Made by a program: the position numbers and the translations under genes. Of a stretch of 64,000 bases of DNA, positions 30,781 through 38,852 are shown in pieces. Source of the stretch: Bacillus vallismortis (lineage in GTDB: Bacteria > Bacillota > Bacilli > Bacillales > Bacillaceae); NCBI RefSeq assembly GCF_004116955.1, contig NZ_CP026362.1, positions 2,483,501 to 2,547,500 on the forward strand, given 5' to 3'. Below the pieces are notes generated by a model. The model made no database searches. It saw only the letters and a list, made by a program, of their open reading frames with translations, and was not told the DNA's origin. Within the stretch, counting starts at the first letter, position 1, and each line of letters begins with the position of its first letter.

Positions 30781-31680
30781 TAACAAAGGCATTGGATAGG
30801 ATCTATCCAATGCCTCACTGTTTTCATCAAATCTTTTCTTGAAATCTTTTTCAAATTGATCAAGACTTTCATTTGTTGCCGATTTAAACCCTTTTGTAAA
30901 ATCCCCTTTTTTTGCCGTTTCCTTTATCATTTCAGAAATAATGTCTTTCCCGTATTTGTCCGTCAGCTCATTGACCATATAAAAGCTTTGCAAATAGACA
31001 TCAGTGTCATACTCGACTCGGGCTTCCTGCCAGTCTTGGTCTGTCTGCAAACGGTCAAAGGGCACCACAGAAAACGTGACCGGGTCTATGAGCAATTCAT
31101 AGTTCGCAATCCATTCGCTTAACCCTTCATGAAACCATAACGGAAACGCTTCAGGATTTGCCTCAAGCTCCTTCAATTTCTGATGAAACGCATGATGCGT
31201 ATATTCATGGATCAACAATCTTTGATACAAATAAACCGCTACCTCGTCACCTTCTAAAAGCTTCTTTTCCTCTTCAGGCAACAATCCGATCAGCTGCTCA
31301 CGCTCAGAATAAAAACCGACGACATCCAATAAACCGGAGTAATCCTCCATCAGTTTTTCATTAGGAAAAAAAATAATATCAATAGGCTTTTGATTCGAAT
31401 ATCCAATCATAATCTGATTAATACTGACCGCATATTCAAGCGTTTCTTTCGTCAACGGCAATAAGGACTTTTCTTTGGAAGTATAATAAATATCGGCCTG
31501 TTTGAATGACTCTTTTTTCATGTGCTTCGTCACTTGTTCTTTCGTTATACCAGATGCCTGCCCTGGCAAAGACAGTATATACAACGTGCTTGATACGATG
31601 GCCGAGCTTACAGCCAGCATAACAAGGACTCCGCACAGGAATAGAGCGGATGCCGCACGCTTTCCTATGCCATCCCGCAA
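30712..31680 (-). CDS. Membrane-anchored HExxH metalloprotease-like protein (yhcO/yhcP locus)
   Basis: Protein of 322 residues. N-terminal membrane anchor (about 10–38), then a peptidase MA-type catalytic region with HEYTHHAFH (zinc His-Glu-His) and WFHEGLSEW giving the third ligand Glu; the fold is gluzincin-like. The last ~23 codons run through hairpin 30788–30814 and read antisense into yhcQ, so the stop may have shifted. It lies between yhcN and yhcQ, the yhcO/yhcP position of strain 168; I cannot tell which symbol applies. Confidence 0.8.
   Translation of the reverse strand: MRDGIGKRAASALFLCGVLVMLAVSSAIVSSTLYILSLPGQASGITKEQVTKHMKKESFKQADIYYTSKEKSLLPLTKETLEYAVSINQIMIGYSNQKPIDIIFFPNEKLMEDYSGLLDVVGFYSEREQLIGLLPEEEKKLLEGDEVAVYLYQRLLIHEYTHHAFHQKLKELEANPEAFPLWFHEGLSEWIANYELLIDPVTFSVVPFDRLQTDQDWQEARVEYDTDVYLQSFYMVNELTDKYGKDIISEMIKETAKKGDFTKGFKSATNESLDQFEKDFKKRFDENSEALDRSYPMPLLLMKSLLAHAALSWRHLSLCRRK
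30788..30814. repeat. Perfect hairpin inside protease-like gene end / after yhcQ
   Basis: GGCATTGGATAG-GAT-CTATCCAATGCC, 12-bp perfect arms; it follows the yhcQ stop and lies within coding sequence of the minus-strand gene. No strong T-run on either side, so termination would be modest. Confidence 0.7.
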
Positions 31681-31765
31681 ACGTCTCCCTCCCTGAGCCG
31701 GTCCGTCTTGTACCTTTTATTTTCACTCTATGCAGCAAGAGTTTGCGGTGTGCCATTCACGCCAA

Positions 31766-31795
31766 AAAAGCCGCACAAATTGTGCGGCTGCTTTG
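31766..31795 (-). terminator. yhcN terminator
   Basis: GCCGCACAAT/ATTGTGCGGC hairpin followed by TTTTTT-type run on the minus strand, just after the yhcN stop. Confidence 0.8.
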
Positions 31796-31802
31796 TTCAT
31801 CC

Positions 31803-32384
31803 TTATTCAGGTTGCGGGAATATACGCTGTACAGTTTCACTGAATTCATCGAAAAACCCTGCAACTGGATCGCCATTTTGTATCCGCTCGCCATATCCCT
31901 GCATTCGGTCTACAAAGTCAGGATTGGCTGAAACATAGACATTATCCATGTTTTTATCAGTGTCTTTTACTTTTTCGGAAATTTTCTTTTTCAGATCCTG
32001 TCCAACTTCTTCTTTTCTTCCATTTTTCAATACAACTGCAACATACGCTTGATTTCCTGCAACGATGACATTTGCTCGCTCTACTTCTTTCATATCAGAA
32101 ATTTTATCAGCAGCATCATCAGCAACTTCTAATTGCCGATTATCATTACCATTGTTATTGCCGTTATCGTTAACATTATCGGTTACATTATTATCGACAT
32201 TGTCACGATTGTTATTGACATCGTTAATGTTTCCTCTGCCATTATCGTTCACTGGATTGCGGTAGTTAACGTTTTCTGGATTTGCTTGATCACGTCTGCC
32301 CTCACCCTGATTGGCCATACCGCAGCCAGTCATAAGCAAAGGGATAAGAAGCAAGGACGCAAGGGCTTGTTTTTTTCCAAGCAT
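31803..32384 (-). CDS. yhcN: YhcN, spore lipoprotein
   Basis: Lipoprotein of 193 residues: lipobox LMTGC with Cys21, then an Asn/Asp/Gly-rich low-complexity linker (about 30–85) and a YhcN/YlaJ domain (VADDAADKISDMKEVERANVIVAGNQAYVAV). In B. subtilis it is made in the forespore, found in the inner spore membrane and aids outgrowth. AAAGGAGG before ATG. Confidence 0.93.
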   Translation of the reverse strand: MLGKKQALASLLLIPLLMTGCGMANQGEGRRDQANPENVNYRNPVNDNGRGNINDVNNNRDNVDNNVTDNVNDNGNNNGNDNRQLEVADDAADKISDMKEVERANVIVAGNQAYVAVVLKNGRKEEVGQDLKKKISEKVKDTDKNMDNVYVSANPDFVDRMQGYGERIQNGDPVAGFFDEFSETVQRIFPQPE

Positions 32385-32533
32385 GTGAATTCCTCCTTTA
32401 TCACTTTACCTATAGGTTTTTCTAAACAGCTTTAATTATGCATGTAAATCTGAAGGAAATGCTTTCCCGGGAAATAAAACGGTTAATTTGTCTAATGAAG
32501 GGGAACATATGAATACACCAAGAAGGAGGGATT

Positions 32534-32974
32534 ATGTTGTTCAATCAGCGAAAAGGAATCAGTCCCGCAGCATTGGTGATAGGCTCAACTATGCTTATTG
32601 CTGCTTTATCACCTCAGATCCGCAAAAGATTCAGCGGGTTTATCACAGGACAAATGAACAGACGGAATTCTGATAATAAGATGTTTGATGCTGCTAATGT
32701 AGGAAACATGGTCAAACAAGTATTGGGCGGCGGCAATCAACAGGAACGTTCGCAACAACAAAGCCAGCGGCAAAATGGCCGGCAGCATCAGCATGCCGAA
32801 CAGCAGAAAACACAGCATCAGCACACACAGTCACAAACTAGGCAAACTGAGACAGCTGCGGAAAAAAGACAGCCTCACTACGCCGAGCCCGTTCATTTCG
32901 ACCAAAGCGCAATGAACGTTATGGATGATAACACCATGATGGGAATACTCGAGGATTTAGAACCCGGCCGTTAA
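32534..32974 (+). CDS. yhcM: YhcM, Gln/His-rich protein
   Basis: Protein of 146 residues with one N-terminal hydrophobic segment (about 10–28) and a long Gln/His/Ser-rich low-complexity middle (residues 70–115), ending in a short conserved acidic tail. Function unknown; position next to yhcN gives the name. AAGGAGG 5 nt before ATG. Confidence 0.75.
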   Translation: MLFNQRKGISPAALVIGSTMLIAALSPQIRKRFSGFITGQMNRRNSDNKMFDAANVGNMVKQVLGGGNQQERSQQQSQRQNGRQHQHAEQQKTQHQHTQSQTRQTETAAEKRQPHYAEPVHFDQSAMNVMDDNTMMGILEDLEPGR

Positions 32975-33069
32975 AAAAACGTGTCATTCAAGATAGATTG
33001 CATAATGGTTCAAATCGTTAATTTTGCTTTTTATTTTCCTGCCTGTTTTAGAGTACAATGGGTAGCATT

Positions 33070-33116
33070 AAAAAAAATCCTTCTTGCGTGAAATAAACGT
33101 TTGAAGGATTTTTTTA
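33070..33116 (+). terminator. Terminator-like hairpin, possible short RNA
   Basis: AAAAAATCCTTC…GAAGGATTTTTT with a ~20-nt loop and strong T-run; only about 10 nt downstream of TACAAT 33054–33059, so it could end a ~55-nt transcript. Confidence 0.45.
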
Positions 33117-33365
33117 TTTATGCTGCCACTGAATCCAAAGCACTCTTTATCGATTCATGTTACTCCCGACATTAAAAAGTTGAAGCAAGAACACTAGATA
33201 ACACTGTTACCGCTAGTATAACCCGCCTGGGTTTCATTATTTATATTCACTTTACGTAGGAAGTCCTGTTTCTGATGAAAAACTGCGCTACTTCAATCGC
33301 ATTCTAAACGTTCATTCATTTTCATTGAATCAAAATATACATATGTCCATTAAATAATTCATACA

Positions 33366-33402
33366 AAAAGTCGCTTTCTCTTACATAAGGAAAGCGGCTT
33401 TT
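33366..33402. terminator. Terminator-like hairpin before PadR gene
   Basis: AAGTCGCTTTC…GAAAGCGGCTTTT hairpin with T-run on the plus strand; no obvious gene ends here. Confidence 0.45.
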
Positions 33403-33450
33403 CAGGTTGATTTCCCCCTTTTTATCAAGCTTTTACTTTTGAAAATATTG

Positions 33451-33510
33451 TTGACTATTCAGTTGAACTGTATTATGTTTTTATTAAGTTAAACTATATA
33501 GTTGAACTGA
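33451..33510 (+). promoter_or_regulatory. padR promoter with three AGTTNAACT operators
   Basis: TTGACT (33451–33456) and TATGTT (33475–33480) form a plausible promoter. The palindrome AGTTNAACT occurs three times, at 33461–33469, 33487–33495 and 33500–33508, with start spacings of 26 and 13 bp. Likely autoregulatory PadR sites. Confidence 0.6.
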
Positions 33511-33525
33511 AGAGAGGGTGAGGGT

Positions 33526-33855
33526 ATGAAACATAAATTATTACCGTTGTCTGAAACGATGCATTATATTTTATTAGCTCTGCGTGAACCACTCCATGGC
33601 TATGCCGTCATGCAGAAAATAGAAAAGATAAGTAACGGTACTGTTATGTTAGCAGCCGGTACACTATACGGTGCGATTGAAAACTTGAATAAGCATGGTT
33701 GGATTGAACCTGTTGGAGAGTCAGGCCGGAGAAAAGTTTATATGATAACTGCGGAAGGAAGCACCATTTTGAAAATGGAACAAAACAGGTTATTGCATAT
33801 TTTATCCCTGTACGAAGGAAGTGAATCAAATGAAGAAAATGAAGATGTTTTTTGA
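33526..33855 (+). CDS. PadR-family transcriptional regulator
   Basis: Small PadR regulator of 109 residues. Winged helix with LREPLHGYAVMQKIEKISNG and the typical LAAGTLYGAIENLNKHGWIE recognition region, followed by the wing (GRRKVYMIT) and a short C-terminal helix. AGGGTGAGGG ribosome site before ATG. Its 3' end overlaps the next gene by 26 nt, so the two are co-translated; PadR–DUF2812 pairs are common in Firmicutes, with DUF2812 membrane proteins as the regulated partner. AT-rich relative to surroundings. Confidence 0.88.
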   Translation: MKHKLLPLSETMHYILLALREPLHGYAVMQKIEKISNGTVMLAAGTLYGAIENLNKHGWIEPVGESGRRKVYMITAEGSTILKMEQNRLLHILSLYEGSESNEENEDVF

Positions 33856-34399
33856 TATTGAAAAAGAGGAGCAATGGCTGAACGAGCAATTACAAAAGGG
33901 TTATCGTTGTACCAATATTAGCGGATTAGGGATATATTCTTTCAAAAAAACTGACAAGAGATATGTGATGCGACTGGATTATCAGGATTATTTGCCTAAG
34001 AAAAAGTTGGTCGAATACAAAGGGATATATGAAGACTTCGGTTGGATGTATATAAATGGATCCTGGCTTAGCGGAATACGATATTGGCAAAAAGAGGATG
34101 ATGGTCAAAATGAAATCTTCTCGGATCGCCAATCAAAGTGTCATTATTATAAAAGATTGATGAATTATTCTTCTGGTTTAGGTTTACTGTGTTTGTTTTT
34201 TTCTTACATGATTTACAAGGATTCAGGTTTATATTTAACTGAAGGTCTTTGGAGTATGAAAGGTGCATGGTTTTGGAAAGCATTTTTATTTGAAACTCCA
34301 TTTGCTCTTTTGAGGTTGCTTCCCGCCCTTATGTTTGCTTTCTTTGCCAGCAGTTACTACAAAGCGTATCGAAAGCATTCAATGTTAAAAGAACAATAA
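33830..34399 (+). CDS. DUF2812 membrane protein
   Basis: Protein of about 189 residues in the DUF2812 family: a soluble N-terminal part with the family signature KEEQWLNEQLQKGYRCTNIS and an EYKGIYEDFGWMYI stretch (quoted in parts), then two membrane segments (about 118–138 and 155–178). Function unknown. Start at ATG 33830 (GAAGG upstream); a GTG at 33821 is also in frame. Operon with the PadR gene. Confidence 0.8.
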   Translation: MKKMKMFFDIEKEEQWLNEQLQKGYRCTNISGLGIYSFKKTDKRYVMRLDYQDYLPKKKLVEYKGIYEDFGWMYINGSWLSGIRYWQKEDDGQNEIFSDRQSKCHYYKRLMNYSSGLGLLCLFFSYMIYKDSGLYLTEGLWSMKGAWFWKAFLFETPFALLRLLPALMFAFFASSYYKAYRKHSMLKEQ

Positions 34400-34562
34400 T
34401 GAGAACATGCATTTACCACAGTCAGGCGCGCTTCTTTCATTCGTGGCTGAAATTCAGAAATCACAACATATCGCCGAAAGCCTCTTCAAGAATGTCTTGA
34501 TCATGATCTAGACGAAATCCTTCTAAAACCTAGTTACTTCTGGACAGTGGAATAAAAGCATG

Positions 34563-34612
34563 AAAAAAGAACCCATGAAACCTTTACATGACAGGGTTCA
34601 TGGGTTCTTTTA
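34563..34612. terminator. tcyP terminator
   Basis: AAGAACCCATGAAACC … GGGTTCATGGGTTCTT, long stem with T-runs on both sides; ends tcyP on the minus strand and could also stop the DUF2812 transcript. Confidence 0.85.
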
Positions 34613-34649
34613 TTGAAATGAACATCAAAACGAAGCGGGTTACACGCTG

Positions 34650-36041
34650 TTACGCTTCTTCAGCTTCAATCACTCTGGATTGATCATTGAATACATCTGT
34701 ATCAATTTCCTTTGTGATCTTACTGGTAATAAGGCCTGATGTCATGCTTCCGCTGACATTCAGAGCAGTACGCCCCATGTCGATTAAAGGTTCGATTGAG
34801 ATTAATAAACCAGCGAGCGCCACGGGCATATTTAATGATGATAAAACAAGAAGCGCTGCGAATGTCGCTCCGCCGCCAACTCCGGCAACACCGAAGGAGC
34901 TGATGGCCACGACTGCGATAACTGTGATGAGAAACACCGGATCGAACGGATTCTGGCCGATCGTCGGGGCAATCATCATTGCCAGCATCGCAGGATAAAT
35001 GCCTGCGCATCCATTTTGCCCGATCGAAAGGCCAAACGAACCGGCAAAGTTGGCGATTCCTTCCGAGACGCCCATGCTTCTCTGTGTTTTAATATTCAAA
35101 GGCAAAGCACCCGCGCTTGAGCGTGATGTAAATGCAAATACAAGTACAGGCAGCGCTTTTTTCAAATAAACAATCGGGTTCAAGCCGCTGAACGTCAGCA
35201 ACAGCAAATGTATGATAAACATAGCGATTAACGCGGCATACGAAGCAACCACAAACATACCTAATTTCAAAATGCTGTCTATATCACTCGTTGCGATCGT
35301 TTTGGTCATAATTGCCAGCACTCCATAAGGCGTCAGGCGCAAAATAAGGGTGACGACACGCATGACAATGGCATAAACGGCATCAACCAGCTTTTTAAAC
35401 GTTTCCGCCTGTTCCGGCTGTTTACGTTTTACGCCGAGGAATGCCATTCCAAGAAAAGCCGCAAAAATAACGACAGCGATTGTTGAAGTCGGTCTAGCTC
35501 CTGTAAAATCTAAAAACGGGTTTCCCGGCAGCAGTTCCACAATCTGCTGCGGCAGCGTTTTTGCTGCCATATCCTCTGATTTCTGCTCAAGCTCCTGTCC
35601 CCGCGAAAGCTCGGTATCTCCTTGGTCAACCTGGATCGCCTGCAAATCAAAAGAAAGCGCGGACGCAATACCGACAGCTGCTGCTACAGCTGTTGTTGCC
35701 ACTAAAATCCCGATAATTAAACCACTGATTTTCCCAAGATTTTTTGTCAGTTTCAGCTTTGTAAATGCACCGAGAATTGAAATAAAGACGAGAGGCATAA
35801 CAACCATTTGAAGCAATTTGACATATCCGCCCCCGGCAATATTAAACCAGTCGGCTGTTTGAATGACTATATTTGAAGTCGGGCCGTAAATCAGCTGAAG
35901 CGCAAATCCGAATACAATCCCCAGCCCCAACGCAGTAAATACACGTTTAGAGAAGGAAACATGTTTTTTCTGCATAGCAAAAAGCCCTAAGATAAGTAAC
36001 AATAAAATAAATACATGTAATACGACTAGTAAAGTCTCCAA
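34650..36041 (-). CDS. tcyP: TcyP, sodium/cation-coupled L-cystine symporter
   Basis: DAACS-family symporter of 463 residues with about eight membrane spans and two re-entrant hairpins; the Ser-rich loop TSRSSAGALPLN and the FGVAGVGGGA hairpin are family hallmarks. In B. subtilis (yhcL) it is the high-affinity cystine importer under CymR control. TTG start at 36041; the ribosome site GGGAGAG is ~12 nt upstream, a little distant. Confidence 0.92.
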   Translation of the reverse strand: METLLVVLHVFILLLLILGLFAMQKKHVSFSKRVFTALGLGIVFGFALQLIYGPTSNIVIQTADWFNIAGGGYVKLLQMVVMPLVFISILGAFTKLKLTKNLGKISGLIIGILVATTAVAAAVGIASALSFDLQAIQVDQGDTELSRGQELEQKSEDMAAKTLPQQIVELLPGNPFLDFTGARPTSTIAVVIFAAFLGMAFLGVKRKQPEQAETFKKLVDAVYAIVMRVVTLILRLTPYGVLAIMTKTIATSDIDSILKLGMFVVASYAALIAMFIIHLLLLTFSGLNPIVYLKKALPVLVFAFTSRSSAGALPLNIKTQRSMGVSEGIANFAGSFGLSIGQNGCAGIYPAMLAMMIAPTIGQNPFDPVFLITVIAVVAISSFGVAGVGGGATFAALLVLSSLNMPVALAGLLISIEPLIDMGRTALNVSGSMTSGLITSKITKEIDTDVFNDQSRVIEAEEA

Positions 36042-36075
36042 AGCAGGTAAACTCTCCCTTCAAATTTTCTTTTTT

Positions 36076-36104
36076 ACTATATTACACTAATTCCGATAGG
36101 TCAA
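36076..36104 (-). promoter_or_regulatory. tcyP promoter with possible CymR motif
   Basis: Minus strand TTGACC, 17-nt spacer, TATAGT. The spacer contains CTATCGGAATTAG, which resembles the GGAATT core of CymR sites; tcyP belongs to the CymR regulon in B. subtilis. Promoter clear, operator tentative. Confidence 0.6.
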
Positions 36105-36212
36105 GTACGAATTGTTTTAGCTTATGCCCCAAGGAAAAAAAACCTTATATAACCCTTTTTTGTTCTTTTCTTTCCCTTCCATCTTTAGTACCTTATATAA
36201 AGGTGATGACAT

Positions 36213-37292
36213 TTGCTGAAAGAGCTGTTTGTAAACTTGACCATTTTAATCACATTTAATTATCTCTTCACCCACCTGTTTAAAGAAAGGTTAGTGCATA
36301 AAAAAGACAGCATATTCTTCCAAGCTGTTAAAGGACTGGCCTGCGGTTTGCTCGGGGTTATTCTGATGTTTTTCGGATTGGAATACCAGCATTCAATCAT
36401 TGATCTTCGACATATCCCTATTATGATTGCCGCTCTTTATGGAAGCTGGGTTTCAACGGCAACGGCTTTGGTTGTGATTGCCGCAGGCCGTATGCTGATT
36501 ACGATGAATACTTCTGCGATATTTTCGATGATTATCATTTGTATCGCTGCCATCCCGCCACTCATTGTTTCTAGAAGAAAAAAAGTTCAATTAAAACATG
36601 CTTTCTATCTTTTAATGATCACAAACAGTATGATCTCCTTTTTCTTTTATTTTCTTATAGATCTGCATTCATATGAACTTCACTTATATTTTTGGGTCAC
36701 CTCATTAGCGGGCGGCATGCTCAGTTTATACATTATTGAGCATGAAACAAATGCACATCTGCTTTTTAAGCAATATAAATTTCAAGCGCACTTTGACTTT
36801 TTGACGGGCATATATAACCGAAGAAAATTTGAAGACATCACACAATCCCTGTATGAACAGGCGGCCAATACCCCGCATTTTCAATTTGCGCTGATTTATA
36901 TAGATATCGACCACTTTAAAACCATCAATGACCAGTACGGACATCACGAAGGAGATCAGGTGCTGAAAGAGCTGGGGTCTCGTCTGAAGCTGAGCATCCG
37001 AAACACTGATCCTGCCGCACGGATTGGCGGCGAAGAATTCGCCGTGCTCCTGCCAAACTGTACGCTTGATAAAGCAGTCAGAATCGCGAAACGGATCAGG
37101 CGCAATGTCAGTGATACACCGATTGCATTAACAAATGGCGAAGAACTGTCAGTTACGATATCACTGGGAACCGCTCATTACCCCAATAATACGAAGCGTC
37201 CTGAATCTCTGCCGATTCTTGCCGATCAAATGCTTTACAAAGCGAAAGAAACAGGGCGGAACAAAGTATGTTTCTCAGAAAAAAAAGAATGA
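36213..37292 (+). CDS. dgcK: DgcK, membrane GGDEF diguanylate cyclase
   Basis: Diguanylate cyclase of 359 residues: an N-terminal sensor with six hydrophobic segments (5TM-5TMR_LYT type, about 1–180) and a GGDEF domain with FLTGIYNRRKFE, IDIDHFKTINDQYGH and active-site RIGGEEFAVLLP (GGEEF). It makes c-di-GMP, which acts on motility and exopolysaccharide in B. subtilis (yhcK). TTG start at 36213 with AAGGTGAT 6 nt upstream. Confidence 0.92.
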   Translation: MLKELFVNLTILITFNYLFTHLFKERLVHKKDSIFFQAVKGLACGLLGVILMFFGLEYQHSIIDLRHIPIMIAALYGSWVSTATALVVIAAGRMLITMNTSAIFSMIIICIAAIPPLIVSRRKKVQLKHAFYLLMITNSMISFFFYFLIDLHSYELHLYFWVTSLAGGMLSLYIIEHETNAHLLFKQYKFQAHFDFLTGIYNRRKFEDITQSLYEQAANTPHFQFALIYIDIDHFKTINDQYGHHEGDQVLKELGSRLKLSIRNTDPAARIGGEEFAVLLPNCTLDKAVRIAKRIRRNVSDTPIALTNGEELSVTISLGTAHYPNNTKRPESLPILADQMLYKAKETGRNKVCFSEKKE

Positions 37293-37315
37293 ATTCAATG
37301 TACGAATTCATTCTT
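37281..37315 (-). terminator. yhcJ terminator embedded in coding end
   Basis: Minus strand AAGAATGAATTC-GTACATT-GAATTCATTCTT followed by eight T. The hairpin encodes the last residues (KNEFVH) and stop of YhcJ and extends into the dgcK stop region. Confidence 0.7.
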
Positions 37316-38125
37316 CCAATCTGAAAGACGTTTCAAAGGCAGAAAAGCCGGGACAAGGTCCCCCTGATATTCTTTTTCTATCAATACCGCTGTATCATCA
37401 GCTTGATAGAGCTCGAGAATGGTTTGCAGTGCTTCCCGATCCTGATCCTCAGTTCTGACGACAATCAAATTCATCTCTTCCTCAGACATGAACCCGCCGC
37501 TCTTTATGGCATGTTTTCCCGTCTGCAGCCCCGCTTTTTTGGCTTCAGAAGGTTTCATGACAAACACGTCGGCGCTTCTCACAGCATCCTGATGCCGGAC
37601 TGCCTTCAATTTCAGGTGTCTCGGATTGTTTTTGATCATATCGGCTGAACCTGTTCCGTTAAATCCGTTTTTCAGCGTTAGCAATCCCGCCCCCTGAAGC
37701 ACCGTAAGCGCCCTGCCAAAATCGAACGCTTTATCCGGAACAGACACCACAGCTCCGCGCGGTATATCTTGAATTGAGCCAAATCGTTTTGAATAAATGC
37801 CCATAGGCGTTATGTATGTTGTGCCAAGCGGCGCCAGCTTATGTTTGTATTTTTCAGTGAACGACCGAAAATATGAAATGGTTTGCAAGGCATTGGCATC
37901 AATTTCTTTGTTGGCAAGCGCGATATCAGACTCCGCATAATCAGAAAAAAAGATCAGTTCAATATCCAGTCCCGCCTCTTCTGCCTTCTCGGCAATATAA
38001 TTCCATATTGCCTCGTCAGACTCAGCAATACCGATTTTTATCGATTCATGTTCTGCCGACGGTGAGCATGCAGTGAATGAAACGAGCAGAATAAAAACAA
38101 AACTGCATATAAGCCACTTTTTCAT
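37295..38125 (-). CDS. yhcJ: YhcJ, NlpA/MetQ-type solute-binding lipoprotein
   Basis: Lipoprotein of about 276 residues with lipobox SFTACS and an NlpA/MetQ-type substrate-binding fold (IKIGIAESDEAIWNYIAEKAE, GAVVSVPDKAFDFGRAL, VKPSEAKKAGLQ). No permease or ATPase gene adjoins, so it is an orphan binding protein, perhaps for methionine or cystine given tcyP nearby. Start at the second ATG (38125); the frame also opens at 38134. Promoter TTGACA-N17-TAAGGT at 38232–38260. Confidence 0.8.
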   Translation of the reverse strand: MKKWLICSFVFILLVSFTACSPSAEHESIKIGIAESDEAIWNYIAEKAEEAGLDIELIFFSDYAESDIALANKEIDANALQTISYFRSFTEKYKHKLAPLGTTYITPMGIYSKRFGSIQDIPRGAVVSVPDKAFDFGRALTVLQGAGLLTLKNGFNGTGSADMIKNNPRHLKLKAVRHQDAVRSADVFVMKPSEAKKAGLQTGKHAIKSGGFMSEEEMNLIVVRTEDQDREALQTILELYQADDTAVLIEKEYQGDLVPAFLPLKRLSDWKNEFVH

Positions 38126-38134
38126 TGTGACCAT

Positions 38135-38403
38135 ACCCCTATCTATGTATTAGAGCATGCAATCAATATCAGACATAAAAATCGCTCTCTTTAGTTGATA
38201 AACATTGTCATTTGTCATATTGATAACTTTTACCTTACGCATATCCAGTAGGGTTGTCAATTCCTATTATATTCTCTTCCCGTAAAGAGAGCATACCCAA
38301 TACAAACATATGATCACGTATCGAAAAAGCAGATGAATCTCCGTGAATAAATATCAAATCGAAAAATAAATATGTTATTTTCCGAAAAAGTTTCATTTTG
38401 CAG
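38135..38403. other. yhcJ upstream region
   Basis: Between yhcJ and the cspB promoter. Contains a possible yhcJ promoter on the minus strand (TTGACA 38255–38260, 17 nt, TAAGGT 38232–38237) preceded by ATAGGAATTG, similar to the GGAATT motif at tcyP. No further gene seen. Confidence 0.5.
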
Positions 38404-38432
38404 TTGTTTTTTCTGAAGATTACTGGTAGAGT
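38404..38432 (+). promoter_or_regulatory. cspB promoter
   Basis: TTGTTT, 17-nt spacer, TAGAGT. A start about 7 nt downstream gives a ~119-nt 5' leader before cspB, matching the long cold-shock leader known for B. subtilis cspB. Confidence 0.65.
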
Positions 38433-38440
38433 AAAGGTAA

Positions 38441-38761
<321 letters not shown>

Positions 38762-38776
38762 GCATAAATTGATATG

Positions 38777-38806
38777 AAAAACTGCAGGTGCAAGCCTGCA
38801 GTTTTT
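38777..38806 (+). terminator. cspB terminator
   Basis: AAAACTGCAGG-TGCAAG-CCTGCAGTTTT hairpin with T-run. Confidence 0.9.
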
Positions 38807-38816
38807 ATTTCGATAA

Positions 38817-38850
38817 AAAAGCTGTTTTGCTTATGCAAAACAGCTTTTTT
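38817..38850 (-). terminator. yhcI terminator
   Basis: AAAGCTGTTTTGC-ATAA-GCAAAACAGCTTT stem with T-run on the minus strand; ends the yhcEFGHI operon. Confidence 0.9.
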
Positions 38851-38852
38851 CA

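Larger units (their letters stand above)
32975..33525. other. 550-bp intergenic region with two hairpins
   Basis: Contains a terminator-like hairpin at 33070–33116 preceded by a -10-like TACAAT (33054–33059), a second hairpin at 33366–33402, then the PadR promoter/operator region (33451–33510). No credible ORF. The sequence is AT-rich and, to my memory, this area is much shorter in strain 168. Confidence 0.55.

Noticed and set aside
32065..32265. Plus-strand hydrophobic ORFs over yhcN
   Set aside because: They are antisense shadows of the Asn/Asp-rich coding repeat and lack ribosome sites.
33221..33236. AACCCGCCTGGGTT as terminator
   Set aside because: Five-bp stem with no T-run; too weak.
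38135..38403. Possible S-box or T-box leader upstream of yhcJ
   Set aside because: No conserved S-box core helices or T-box UGGN motif; only a promoter-like TTGACA and a short GGAATT motif.
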